Source: Diphasiastrum complanatum
Taxonomy: Eukaryota > Streptophyta > Lycopodiopsida > Lycopodiales > Lycopodiaceae
DNA: 64,000 nt
NCBI GenBank assembly: GCA_029204225.1
Contig: CM055092.1
Coordinates: 20,690,036 to 20,754,035 of the forward strand
Direction of reading: 5' to 3'
Shown: positions 45,464 to 57,481 of the stretch, one piece after another
Layout of the letters: each line of letters begins with the position of its first letter
How positions within the stretch are numbered: position 1 is the stretch's first letter
Program-made: the position numbers and the translations under genes
Notes under the pieces: generated by a model
What the model was told of the DNA's origin: nothing
The model's database searches: none
What the model saw: the letters and a program-made list of their open reading frames with translations, nothing else

Positions 45464-45471
45464 GTGGATAC
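45464..45471. repeat. hAT target-site duplication, left
   Basis: GTGGATAC here against GTAGATAC at 46400-46407, 7 of 8 bases identical, directly outside the terminal repeats. Confidence 0.8.
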
Positions 45472-46399
45472 CACTGTTGGGCGGTTCTCACATATTTATG
45501 ATTTCCGTCGGTTCAGGGTATTGTCCTTTTTTTTTTAAACTAAGAACCATCGGTTAGAGTATTGGATTACATTGGAATTTTTTACACCTAGAGGTTCTCA
45601 ATAATATCTTTTAAGATAAATGCCGGTTATTACTAAATTAAGAACCATCGGTTCTCAATATATATTATTTTTATAAAAATTAATAAAAAATCATTTCGAA
45701 ACTTATTGTTGCATACCATGTTAAAATTTCCTCACATTATTTATCAAAAGACACATGGAAGCCACATAAAAAATGTGTAAGTGCACAAAATTTGAGCATT
45801 TCTCCACTTATCAATTACTCATAAAAATATCACACTCTTCAATGCCTATGATATTTCAATTGTGCAATAAAAATCACACTTCACAGCTAAACAACTCAAA
45901 TAGAGAAACACTCTAAAAATATGACTTATATAAAAGCTGCTAAAAAAAATTCTTGTTGCATAATGTCTTAAGTTTTTAACATTCCACTTATCAACTAACT
46001 ACCCATCAACAAAAATGATAGCCTTGAAAAAAGTCTTGTTAAAATGTCTATCTTAACATTCTGTACTCATCCTACTCATGAAAAAATCCATATTCCTCAA
46101 TGAGGTCTACATTCTCATCTATCATGATGTCCTCACTTGCTAAAAGCCCTTAATGAATCTTAGGTTCTGTAGGATGAATTGATACTCGGGTTATACTCCC
46201 CTCCAAATGACGGTCCGGTTCTCAACCTCAATCCAAGGCTCAAAGGTACCCGACGGTCCTCAACTGTGGTCGGTTTCTACAAAAGAGCATACCCGTTGGT
46301 TCTACATAGAAGTCTGATCTTGAGAAACAGTGTACCCGCCAGTTAGGGTCTTTAGAACCGGGTTGAGAACCGAAAAATATCAATACCCGGCCAACACTG
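45472..46399. mobile_element. Non-autonomous hAT transposon, 928 bp
   Basis: Ends CACTGTTGGGCGG and (reverse complement of the right end) CAGTGTTGGCCGG form short terminal inverted repeats of the CAGTG type known from hAT elements. An 8 bp target duplication flanks them. GGTTCTCAA/GAACC-like subterminal words recur near both ends (for example CGGTTCTCAC, CCGTCGGTTC, GGTTGAGAACCG). No transposase is encoded. It split the minus-strand gag-like ORF after that element had inserted. Confidence 0.82.
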
Positions 46400-47304
46400 G
46401 TAGATACGACGTGCTCGTTTGACTACTTTGGCTATCCAAGTATTCGTGGTATGCTTGAACCTAACGACTTTCCTCCACAGTCAATCTTACAAATTGAGGA
46501 CAAGGTTTTGTTGTTGTGAGCGCTAGTGCTTGCTAGACTGGAGGCTTATTTGGGCTTGGATTCCTTGGGTTTGGCCTTTTGAGAATGGATATACCTGGGT
46601 TTGGCGTTGGTTTGGGCTACTGCATTGTGGAACAATGAGACTTTGGCTGAATCTTGCTCGTTGAGGGGCAATCATCTTTAGTCTTCCCCTAGTCATTGCA
46701 CTTCCCATTTGAAGGCTGCGTGACTACACTCTCCCTTGGATCTCGTGCTAAACTACCTTCAGTTTGCTCTTTTGACACTGGTTTCCTTTGTAATTCATCA
46801 CGAAGAAATCCTTGCAATGATTGCGCTAAGAGCCCTGAAAGAACCTGCCAAAATTCCTTGGTTGTCGATTTCTTGACTTCCTCAGCTATCATTAGCTTGA
46901 TGGATTCTACCAGCTCTTGCTTCTGTGATGTTGTTGTCAATTTACTCGTGGGTGTGTCTGCATACCTTGGGACTTTTGTCAGAATGTCGTCTTACTCACT
47001 AGTTTCATAATCTGGTGGCACTAGAATTTTTTTTTTATAGTGCAATTTATTGATAGGTGGGTTGATCAACATAGGTGCATGTTGATTTACATAATCCAAA
47101 TGCCTTCTAGATAATTGTGAATTTCTCATCGAGCAATCTTGGCATGAATGATTGACTCCGCATTATGCACAACATGGTTCGAATGTTGATGGATGTTGAT
47201 GGATCCCCTCGATGTGGACATTTGGCTCGACGATGTTTTCCTCTGCATCCATAGCATCTTACCGAGTGCAATACAACATTGCCTCTAAGTTGATAGGCAT
47301 ACAT

Positions 47305-48917
47305 TGGTAATAGATTTTAGTATTTTTATATTAAATGATTTTATTTTTTATCAATTAATTTAAAAAATGTGCAAAATTGAATATGTTGTCAAAATTCTAT
47401 ATTTAATATTTTTAATATGATTTTAGTTTTTAAGAAAAGATGATATATTTTTAGCATGATAATATAGAATTTGCAAAGCATTTTGAATATAGGCATTTTA
47501 AAAAAATAATTAAAATATCACAAAAAATGAGACTCCATGTCATTTCTTTTTTTGTTGGTCACGATGTTATTAGTCGATAAATTGAAGAACAAGGGTCATC
47601 CTCCATGTGTAAGTTTTTTTGAAACATTTAAATTTTGTATTTTTCGTATATTATTGTTGGAAAATGCGTACTTGTTCAGTCTCAACAATTAGTATGATCG
47701 AGTATAAAATACAAATGTGTCTCGTTTGCTTGTGTTCATGCAGAGCGGACGTCATGACGATGACGAGTAGATTAGGTTTTTAAGTTTTAGTTGGTCTATC
47801 ATAAATATATGAGACTAAAAGCATGGTTTGGTGGTACAACATGGACTTTCAAGGACAATATCTTTTTTGGATAGAAATACACTTTTGTATTATTATACAC
47901 AATTTTTAACTAATACACTTTCCACAATTTTCTAGATGTACCTCAAAAGTATGTAAATGGGTTCATTTTTTGTATCACCAAACCATGCTTTTAGCCAGGA
48001 AGTTAGATCTAGAGAGAAATCAACAATTTTTCAATACATTGATTGACATTATCAATATATCATTATTGCAATTGATATCGTTGCGTATCAACCAAGTAAT
48101 GTTGCTAATTACCCAAAAAATATTCTTTTTAAAATTTGGCACTTTTCAATCTATTTCAAAAATATGCACATTATTTTTTATCCAAAAAATAAAAAAACCT
48201 ATAATTTATGATTAATTCAAATTATGTATGAAATTGTGTGTATATGAATTTTTTGACATGCAATAATATAAAACTATAATTTGTAATATAGATTTAAACA
48301 ATTATCAAAATTAAAAACTGACAAAAATCTACACAAATTCAAATTTTTAGCGCTAAGCAATCATTACTCTACATCTAATGGAACATCAATTTCATATTAA
48401 TTTAAGTGAACATAGAATTGTAAAATGAATTTGTCTTTTCGTAATCTTATTCTAATCAATTTAAAAACTATCTTTCAGTCTCACGAAATTTAAAACAATG
48501 ATTAGAGAAACAAATAAAACAATATGTTCAACAACCATACATAATGAGTAATAATAAAATATTTAACATTAATTTCATTAGAAATTTAATATAATTGAGT
48601 CTCTATCAAATATATTTTCTTAATTTAAATACATTTGCAGTTATTTGAAACATTCTATTCTAAATTTATTATTTTGATTATTACAATATAAACAAACTAA
48701 AATTCAAACCATAATCATAATTATTAAAAGAACATAGAGTGAAAGAAAAACAAAATTATTTTAGTAATGTTTATAGAATTTCATACAAACAAAAGTTTAA
48801 AATAAAACTTATAAAACAAATAAATACCATCACCCCAAAAATACACTCAAGATATATACAATTGAGATTTTAAATAACTCAAATTAAATCTCAATTGATT
48901 CATATGTCCAAAAACGT
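47305..48917. other. AT-rich stretch without recognisable gene
   Basis: About 1.6 kb, very AT-rich (especially 48150-48870). A GTATAAAATACAAATG-like site near 47703 is not followed by an ORF. Nothing is supported. Confidence 0.5.
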
Positions 48918-50098
48918 TTATACATCCAAAATCTCCTCATCAATATGAGTTGGTCGAAGATTATCATCCTCATCACCATTGTCACCCACATCACCACCAA
49001 CAACCACTTCATGTTGGAGATCAAGAAATTCACCAAGCTTGTCTTTAAGAGGAAGCTGTGGCTCTGAAGATGTCACTTGAACTTTCTTGTTGTCATGGGC
49101 AAAAGATGTACCCAATTCATCATCAGCATTATTCGGCAGATCATCAATGACAACAACTCGTTGCATAATGAATGCCGACTGCACAGAATCCTTCTCCACA
49201 GCAATACAGTTTCTCTTTACCAGAATACAAGTCTAAAATCCAATTATTTTCATATGAAAATTAATCAGTAAGTTCATTAATTAGCCTCTACGGCTTCTGG
49301 TAGGGATTCACCATAACCCGAGAGACATCTGTAAAGTGCAACTTTTGGGTAACAGCTAGGAACGGAAGTACATTGGAGGCATTTCTCTTGCGACAATATC
49401 ATGTCACTTGCTAACAAAGAAAAATAGCCTATCGACATTATTTCAAAGGTGCTTAACAAGCGCTCCTAGGTGCATTATGGACATTTGTTTTGTATTGATT
49501 CGTGGAATGAAAAAATATAATTCTCCATAGAGATGTAGTTGTTAAATCTTTTAAAGATTTGACCATCTGTAGAATCTGTTGATATATAAGAGCATATTCA
49601 TCACCTGACGACCCTTTCAATCTGTATCCGTACAAGATATTAGCAATAACAAGAGTGAATTTTTCTTGGGCACCATTTTCGGAATATCCTTCACATCGCA
49701 TGTGAAGATGGCCTAGTGCCAGATGCGCATAAGATCTCTTGGAGAGAAAAATGATCTGAGGAGAGGATCAACCACAGAACTCGCATCCATCAAATTTCTC
49801 CTCTCCTTCTCTAACCAGACCAAATCTATATGAGCCAAAAAATTGCCTAGAACTGGAAACTCCAGAGTCCGGGGATTTGCCCTTGATTTATGATATAAAA
49901 CATTAGTTAGCTTGTCAATTTCAACTGGAAGATATAAATTCGAGAAACATAATTAATCATGAACATGATATGCAATTTCGAATACAAAATAATCAAACTC
50001 ACAATATTCTTGAAAGCAATATAGAATTGTTGCAAGGCTTTCTTAGAACTAGATTCGAGATAGTCCGTGAGGACTTGCTCCCAAGAAATACAGTTCAC
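48918..50098 (-). pseudogene. Exon-like fragments of an unknown plant gene
   Basis: The minus strand has protein-like segments in order: CISWEQVLTDYLESSSKKAL (about 50090-49995) ending at donor GTGAGTTT; then ANPRTLEFPVLGNFLAHIDL, DLVWLEKERRNLMDASSV and VDPLLRSFFSPRDLMRI (about 49880-49725); then in another frame LGHLHMRCEGYSENGAQEKF and LVIANILYGYRLKGSSGDEY (49730-49560); then SIGYFSLLASDMILSQEK (49440-49380); and an acidic tail ending DEEILDV (48918). The wording looks like a conserved host protein that has decayed or been captured, but I cannot name it. Frame changes suggest a pseudogene. Confidence 0.4.
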
Positions 50099-50227
50099 TC
50101 AGATCATCATATGCTCTTTCATTCTCATATACGTCTTGTGCTTGAAATAGAAATATGCAATTGAACAAACTTGATTTCAAAAATCAATAAATCGAGACAA
50201 TAAGTAAGAAACAGAAAAACCTGCAAC

Positions 50228-50510
50228 AATAAGACATCGATACTATAAATTGATATGTCAGATCGATACAAAGTATCAATCTAAGATATCAACATCCATC
50301 CAAACACAGGAGATAGAAATCGATATCAATTTGAGAGATGATTTGACGATATTGATACCAGAAATTGATATCAGGTATCGATCTGAGATATCAACATTCA
50401 TTCGAACAAAGGAGATAGAAACTGAGTATTGATTTGAGAGATCATCTGACGAGATTACTACCAAAAATCGATATCGGATATCGACTTGCGGTATCATATC
50501 TATGTTTAAA
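50228..50510. repeat. Tandem repeats of about 100 bp rich in ATCGAT and GATATC
   Basis: Two and a partial third copy: GATATCAACATCCATCC... then GATATCAACATTCATTCG, each followed by AAAGGAGATAGAAA-like (ACAGGAGATAGAAA in the first) and GAGAGATSATYTGACGA. The palindromic words TATCGATA and GATATC recur. A similar piece (GATACCGTCAGATCGATATT) stands at 52134-52165, possibly marking the other end of one element. Confidence 0.7.
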
Positions 50511-50616
50511 TTAAAATTACTTATACACTTACTGCTCAAATTATTTCGCCATCTCTTCCAAGGATAAGTCTAGTGATTTTACCCTTGAGAGAATGAAGAT
50601 TACAAATTTGTCATCC

Positions 50617-51600
50617 TTAATTCCCTGCATTGTATGTCATTGGGTGATTTTCATGTCTTCTGAAGCAATTTAATAGAAACGTTTGTAGTATGATCTTTTT
50701 TGCACATCGCAATGGATGGGTCACCTTTAGTTTTGGCTTGTCTTTGGCTTTTAATCTCACAATTTTCTCACAATGTAAAAATTTCATCTTGGAGATCCTA
50801 GATGCTCTCATCCTAAATGCAAGCTCGAACAACTACTCATATTTTCTCTGGGCTTCAGAGTCTTTGGTCTCATCAAAAACTAAGCCAATCTCTCTACAAC
50901 ACTGGATTCACAGTTCCCCGGTCATGAGTTTTTAAAAGATCAAGATATTTGTTATGGAAAAATCTTATTCTGTGGATGAATGACATGCTTGAGCAGTAGT
51001 CATTATCATTGTTATGGTTTTATGCTAGGAGTTTTCCCTCCTCTGTCAATCCTGCATAGATTATGCATTCAACGGTCTTGAAATATGTGGAGTCGGGGTA
51101 TTCTCTTACCAACTGTCATCTTGCTTCTGTAGAGTGGCATCCCCCGATAACAAAATATCGATACTCATTTATCATCCCACTTTTGAATACGGATTTCTTG
51201 CTGCACTATGAGTGATTAACCATTACAATGAATGGAAGCATGTTTGCCAATGGATTAATTACCATCTTCGACTTTAAATTATGTACATGGAACTCGTGGG
51301 GCTCTCTCACCTCAAGTGGTCTCGTACCAGTCATTGGATCGATAGGTGGCCTCTCCAGTTGCTTGATGTGCAACTCCATGGTCTTGGGGTTCACCAACCT
51401 TTCATTTTTGATCTTCTTGTGGATCAGGTTTTGCTAAGAATTCGATGCCCCCACACCAAGGCCAACCCCAGGTACTTCAGGGACATTAGTGTCTTGGCTC
51501 GACCCTACAACATCAGTAGCCATTGGTGCCTTTCCTTTCAAACAAGACATCATGTAGTATTGGCTGAACGATGTCCCCTTCAACAGTAATGACTGAGGCA
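50617..51600 (-). pseudogene. Protein-like fragments of unknown family
   Basis: Minus-strand segments read GKAPMATDVVGSSQDTNVPE, then LVNPKTMELHIKQLERPPID and EVREPHEFHVHNLKSKMVI (51540-51206), and further down REIGLVFDETKDSEAQRKYE and FRMRASRISKMKFLHCEKIV (about 50905-50617). They are separated by stops and non-coding sequence. The DP-rich and basic composition suggests a transposon or gene fragment. Not recognised. Confidence 0.35.
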
Positions 51601-52190
51601 GTTAAGATCTTAGGGAGACAATTCTTGACACTACAATTGCTTTCAAAAAAATATAGCTCCTTGAACGAGCCTTTGTTCTCAGTCTTGAACAATATCTTTG
51701 AATCGTCTTCCTCATCATACTAAATATCATGTACTTGGCCAAGCATTTTGGCTTCACCAAATTGACCCCCACCTTTATTTCTAGATATGATCAAGCACAA
51801 TTTATCGTCCTTTGTGGTGACAGCCCACTAATATGCCTCATACGAGTGATAATTGATCTCTTCAAAAGGTTTCACTTGAATAGCTTTTTTGGTTGTACAG
51901 TATCACGGACGATGGACACTTTTGCCGGAGAGTCACCCTTTCCAATAAACATAAACATGGAAAGCTCGCGAAATTATCATAAACCTCTCTTTTGAGTCAG
52001 TTAATTGCAATGTAAAATACAAAAACTAATCTTTTTTGCTTAAAATATAGAGAAAGTACATGAAAAATTATAAAAATGTGCAGCTTTAAAACATTTATTT
52101 TTCTATAGTGTGTCATTCAAATTTATCATTTTGATACCGTCAGATCGATATTGACGGGTATCAATTTGCGGTAAGATTGAGCTTGGTACT
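51601..52190. other. Unassigned stretch
   Basis: No supported gene. Contains the GATACC/ATCGATA piece at 52134-52180 that resembles the tandem repeats at 50228-50510. Confidence 0.4.
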
Positions 52191-52199
52191 CACTTTTTT

Positions 52200-52756
52200 T
52201 AAAATCATGTTTTCACATGTTTTGAGACAAATTGTAAACTCCTCTTGAGATTAAGTGAAGCATCCAAAGTGGACACTTACATCCTTGAGAGAGTAACTAG
52301 CCTAAAAAAGATCAAGATAGTCTTTGATATCAAGATTAGATCCATCATGGATATAGTTCATTGTATGTGGACTCAAGCTAGAAAGCATAATTTTGATAAT
52401 CATCATTGTTTCACATCTTATGATCTTGATCTCCATGATCCTTATGAGGCTTGGAAGCCTCAGATTTCTCTATTTATGGTGCATCCATCATGCAAGTGGA
52501 ACTTTCAAAGCAAATATTATCATCAAGCATGGAGGAAGCCCATGATCATAGTGGCATATTGGTGGAGCACTCTTCAAAGGCATTGGCAAGAGATCTCTAC
52601 CAAAGAGATCTTATCATGGATATGGTGAGGGTGCTGCTATGATGGATCCCTTGGCTGATCTTCACTTCTTATGCATACCAAAGGATCCACTCAAAAAGAT
52701 TTACAGACTCTCAAGTGATCTAATACCTTTCCAAGCTATTTTTTGAGGAGGAGTGT
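52200..52756 (+). pseudogene. 3' end of a second non-autonomous LTR element ORF
   Basis: ORF 52245-52628 (127 codons) starts MRLSEASKVDTYI and ends KEILSWIW, aligning with SEASKVDTYI and KEAISWIW of the long ORF at 9220-10599. DNA similarity is clear (AAGTGAAGCATCCAAAGTGG in both). This fragment is on the plus strand, is truncated on the left, and leads into GAGGAGGAG and an LTR start at about 52757. It shows that the unknown ORF belongs to a repeated family. Confidence 0.75.
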
Positions 52757-54350
52757 GAGATATTGGCAAAAATCTAGCTTGGTATTTTTTATGATAGAAG
52801 TTTGTAAATAAATCTCACATGTGTGGAGGATGTTCCCACGTGTGGAGAATTGTAAAGTAAATCAAAAAAATTTGATATAGGGGTCTCATAGAATTTCAGA
52901 GTCAAGCATTTAGGTGTAGGATGTTGATAGGGTCAAATTTGGCATAGATGGCATATTATCCATTTCCACTTGTAATGCCACTATTGAGCCAAAATAGAGT
53001 AGGAGGCCAAACTCGTGCCAATTAGAGTGAAGACAAGTGTAATGCTTTTGTTTGATGAAGTTTAAGAGGTCCAATAGGATTTAGAGGTGGAACCATGAGT
53101 GGTCCAATAGAATTTGAGGTTTGCTTGAAAATGGTCCAATAGAATCTAGAGGTGCATGGATCAATGGTCCAATAGGATTAAGAAGTGGCAAAGTGTGGTC
53201 CAATCATAGTTAAGCATAGTGGTAGCTCGTGGATTTACTAGTATCATTGTACTCCTCATTTGTGTGAAAAATTGCCAAAAATTGGCAAATCTAGCTTGAT
53301 CAAAAACCATGTAGAATAGTGTAAATTGTGTACACAAGTGGGTCCCACACATGTGAGGCCATGATGCCACATGGGAAACCCATCCTAATGTAGGTTAGGT
53401 CAAGTCAAGAGAGTTGGTCATGTCTATTTGGTGGTCATCCCTACTTTATAGGACCTACACCTAAGTTTAAGGTGAAAATTTGACCAACTAGCTACCTACC
53501 AAGCATAACTCTAGGAAATAGACTAGGGTTTCATTTTAGGTCAAGGAGAGTGAGTTAACTTCCTTATTACATGCTGGAAATTCACCTAACTTCAAGAAGG
53601 AAGTCGAATTTGCTATGTATTCCCTCTCTCCATAGTGAGAAGATAGAAAATTTTTGGAGCTCATTGGCAATCTCAAGCTAGTTCACTATGTACATTGAGT
53701 TTTTGTGATCCAAATGAAACAAAATCAATTTCTACTTGTTTCTCAGGTTGAAGGCCGTACTACATCCTGTAGTACACACGTGTGGGCTCGGATTTCAATG
53801 TTTATCAATGCTTTTGATTGTTAATGCTTGTTGTTTGTCAAATTGCCAATCTAGATCAACTTTTTTGTGTCTAGTTTTTTGATAGATTGTTAAGCAAGCA
53901 TCCAATCACTCTTGTGGATCTTTTGTAGATACATTTATGGTCCTAAAATACAGTACTTTCACAATTTGGATCTAATTAATTTGGTGATTGTGTGGATTTT
54001 GAGTGTCATTGGATTTCTAGCTTTCTCTCTCCACCCGAGAGCTCATGACGGTTTTTCTCTCTCTACCCGGGGAGAGCAGCTTGTTTTGACTTAGAATAAT
54101 TTTTTAATACTTCCCACACGTGTGAGTGAGAGTTGGAAGTGATTGAATGCATGTAGTAGTGTGTTTTTACCATAGATTCAAAGATAGATCTTGAATCTCA
54201 ATCTAGTCTTGATCGTGGTGCATCTACACACCTTAGGAGATCACAAGTACATGTTGTGGATAGTCCACACGTGTGAAATCAACATAGATTAGACATGCCT
54301 TCAAATGGGATGCCATTTGTCAAAAGCTCCCATAAGACTATCCCAAAGCT
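52757..54350 (+). repeat. 3' LTR of the second non-autonomous element, interrupted
   Basis: Starts TGTGAGATATTGGCAAAAAT after the GAGGAGGAG polypurine tract. It has GGTCCAATAG/AGAGGTG subrepeats (53060-53200), and, beyond the solo LTR inserted at 53263-53963, two CACACGTGTG palindromes (54115-54124 and 54266-54275). The LTR end was not found before the CACTA terminus at 54356. Confidence 0.55.
53263..53963 (+). mobile_element. Solo Copia LTR with ATTTG target duplication
   Basis: 701 bp, TGTGAAAAATTG to CTTTCACA, same family as 29591-30279. ATTTG stands at 53258-53262 and again at 53964-53968. No primer site follows, so this is a solo LTR left by recombination between two LTRs. It keeps intact CACACGTGTG (53776-53785) and CCGTAC (53756-53761). 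Confidence 0.93.
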
Positions 54351-54355
54351 ATAAA

Positions 54356-54790
54356 CACTACAAGAAAAGTATGTAGAAAGGGCAGCTAGAAACCGCCATT
54401 TAGATCAGTTTAAAAGGCGACTTTTTATGTCCACCCTTTACACCATTGGCCGCCTTTTCGACATTGCCCTTTGAACCATTGCTTTAAGGACGGCTTTTGG
54501 TTGCCCTATAAACTTTGTCAAAAGGCGGATTTTAGCCACCTTATATGCATAGTTTCAAGGGGAAAAAAGATTCAAAGGGCGGTTTTGGCCACTCTATAAA
54601 CTTGCTTAAAGGGCGGCTATTTAGCCACATTTTATGAACATTGTTAGCCACATTTTAAGGGCGGCCTTTGGCCGCTCTTTATTCACTCACACAAGTTTTT
54701 TTTAAAAAAAACAGAGCCACCCTTTATACCAAATTCAATGGCGGTTTAAAGGGTGGTCTATACTTGTCATTATGCTTTTTTCTAGAAAAA
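54356..54790 (+). mobile_element. CACTA transposon left terminus with subterminal repeats
   Basis: CACTACAAGAAAAGT at 54356 is the classic CACTA terminal repeat. It is followed by about ten copies in both orientations of a GGGCGGC/GCCGCCTTT-like word (AAAGGCGGATTT, AAAGGGCGGTTTTGGCCAC, AAGGGCGGCTATTTAGCCAC, GGGCGGCCTTTGGCCGC) to about 54770, the region where the transposase binds. The element extends to the right. I did not find its right end (...TTCTTGTAGTG) or a transposase in this window. Confidence 0.85.
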
Positions 54791-55970
54791 GAAATTTGGG
54801 ATTGAATTTTAGGCACATTTATTAGTTAATTAAAAAAAAGTATAAAAGTGTCACTTTTGGCTACTCTACAAACATGTCATTGGTTAAAGACTAACTTTGG
54901 CCACCAGTTAATCTAAATTTTGCTCATTTTGTCTCTTTGTACAAAAAACACCTCTTACACTACCATCAAAACAAGTTCAAAAAGGGTGATATTTGAATGC
55001 CCTTTTAAAATAAAATTTGCAAAACTAATCAGGTCACTAAAAATTGCTTTGTGGATTGACAATTAAAAAACAAAAGATTGACGATTATTTGTTGCCCTTT
55101 ATGTGGTGTACAAAACCCCAAGAAAAACAAAAACCATTGTTGTTTCCATTCATAAATTTTTATTTAAAGCTAAGAACTTGATTCAATTCATCCAAGCCAA
55201 ATATGATGTTAGCTACTAGTTACATCAAACAGTGCTAAAATTATGCTTATCTCAAGTCATTGAGTAGTCCACCTAGAAACCCTAATTATGGGCTATCTGA
55301 CATGTCATTTGGGCCAAACGGGCTCAAAATGGTATTATATATGATTCTATAGGTTCATAATGGATCCACAAATCAGTGTATGATAATAGCCTAGGTCTTG
55401 GAACCCCTTAAAATGATGTCAAACCACTAACTCCTCATCCTAGGTTTAGGTCATAAATTGGAATCCCGAGACAACCTCGACCTGACAATAAATCATCATG
55501 ACTCTATTTAGGGACAACTGGTTCAATTTATGAAGCCTTGTAGATCAATTTGGAGTATGTTGATTTCAGGGTTAGTGTGATGCCTATGTATAAAACCCTA
55601 CGTTATGTCTAGTATCACTAAATTGATTTTTTGACCCTTATAGACACATAGAGATTGTTTGCCCAAGCTAGATCAGCTTGTTCAAACCATAGCAACTAGG
55701 CCATTTATAATGAAAATGGTGGTCGTATTCCTACCCATTTGGCCCAAATGGGCTCAAAATGGGATCATATATGGTTCTATAGAGGTTCATAATGTATCCA
55801 AGAATCAGTGTATGATGATAGCCAAGGTCTTGAACCCTCTTAAAAGGATCTCAAACATCTACATCCTCATACTAGGTTTAAGTTAGGTGTATTTGGGCCA
55901 AATGAGCTCAAAATGGGATCATATTTGGTTCTATTGGTTCATAATGAATCTATGAATTAGTGTATTCCAA
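54791..55970. repeat. Repeated 80-120 bp units, possibly inside the CACTA element
   Basis: Three copies of a unit lie at about 55307-55425, 55735-55855 and 55886-55965: GGCCCAAATGGGCTCAAAAT, then GGTTCATAATG and ATCAGTGTATGATGATAGCC. No gene is present. Confidence 0.65.
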
Positions 55971-57481
55971 GCATACTTCAAAGGACAGACATGATCCCAA
56001 TTCAGAGGGGCCACACAAGGTCACAATCCAACAAAACTTCCAACAAGTCTTGTTGCATAATTGCAAACAAGAGAACTCCCCATTTATAGCCCCCTGAGCA
56101 TTGTGATGCCTCGGATATTCAAGACTTGTGGCCAACAGCTTCAGTTCCACAAATCTTGATTACAACCTAGGCTTCCAATATCCTCTACAAGATTCACATG
56201 AAAATAAATAGACGGATTCTCATAAAGATCGATTCAAGAGCCAATAATTATCAATAATGAAACTAGCGGATGAGCAACAAATTAAATAAAAATTACATGC
56301 AATTTCTTGAATGATTATGCACCATCCGCTTTCACTACATAATCGCATTTATTTTACGATCTTCACATCAAGGAATGGCACTCAATATCTAGCCATGCTA
56401 TTATTATTATTACGCTACATTGCTAAAGCTCAATGATAGAAGAAATAGGTGATCGAAAGAAGAATCGTAGTGGAGTCAATGTGGGAGATCTAGGATCCAA
56501 AGACGAGAAGAGTTGGGAACGAGAAACAAACGAAAGATATTGAAGCACTTTTTTCCAAGCTTGATGCTTCTTGTTGAACCCATCGCTTCTACCATTGATG
56601 GTGGTAGCACTTCGGTGCCCACGTCATAGATAAGAGACAACTTCACTCCACTGGCAGGAGCTAGGGCCTCGGAAAACGTTTTTAATGGTTGTCCGTCCAT
56701 GGAGCATAAATAGGCAATGGCATGGTTATGACACACATGGAATGCCAATGCCAATCTCCAGCCTTGAATATAGCAAGTGCCTCTGATAGGCTTTCAAATT
56801 GAATAGGAGCCTTTCAATGCTCATGAAATTGCAATCCCTTGTGGCTTCGATGTTGACGAGCATGTCATATGATTTAAATGATTGTAAATAAAACATGGTA
56901 GTTGCACCTACCATGCTGCCATGTGGCAACAATCGCTGCTACAGCTAAAGAATGGTGCAAAGAGGAGAGAGAAGACAACGCATGCAATTCAATCTCTTTC
57001 CATGCATGCATGAGCACTTACATGTGAGATAAGTTGCACCATTAACCTGTAAGCATGCACAAATGAACCATTGCTTGAATCCATTGGTCAGACATCTTTA
57101 ATTAACATGCAAACTGAATGTTTTGTTATCATCTTTTTTGTAAAATAGCGCCTCTCAATCAGTATTTACGGTTTTTCAAAAATCCTACAACCAGATGACT
57201 GGTGGTTGGGTCGGTAAACAACTGAAGCAAATCTTGAAAATCATCCCAACTTATTTAACAAGTTCTGCATCTACATTGTTGAGGAAGTCAAAATGATATT
57301 ATACAAGTGCTTAAGGCCTAAAATTTTAGAACAAAATTGAAGTTTTTGAGCTGAAAATTCTAATGGAAAGATGGGAAAAAATCTTAAAGTTAGAAAAAGT
57401 ACATTACATTAAGTTTATGTTGGATAGCCCTTACAAATAGAATTGCAACATCTAATTTTTGTAAAATGTTCTTCTTGTCTC
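55971..57481. other. Low-signal stretch with weak minus-strand ORFs
   Basis: Two adjacent minus-strand open stretches (56932-56726, MLPHGSMVGATTMFYLQSFK; 56754-56476, with VCHNHAIAYLCSMDGQPL) overlap in different frames and might be one broken gene. I do not recognise it. The rest holds nothing I can support. Confidence 0.2.

Larger units (their letters stand above)
45297..47304 (-). pseudogene. Gag-like ORF of a minus-strand Gypsy, split by a hAT
   Basis: Read right to left: a CCHC-type zinc knuckle, CYGCRGKHRRAKCPH (about 47255-47210), then about 46940-46689 with MTTTSQKQELVESIKL, EEVKKSTTKEFWQVLSG and a charged tail. After the hAT (45472-46399) it resumes with PHYELGESRTLRPVAPIYEE and MECLDYPIVNEQGYLEW, ending near 45297. 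The zinc knuckle resembles CYGCGEGHRIAECPY in the Gypsy gag at 60950. The order (zinc knuckle first) is unusual for gag, so part of it may be an extra ORF. Several stops are present. Confidence 0.55.

Noticed and set aside
50228-50510. CRISPR array
   Set aside because: The repeated units of about 100 bp have no constant repeat/variable spacer structure, and the genome is a plant nuclear genome.
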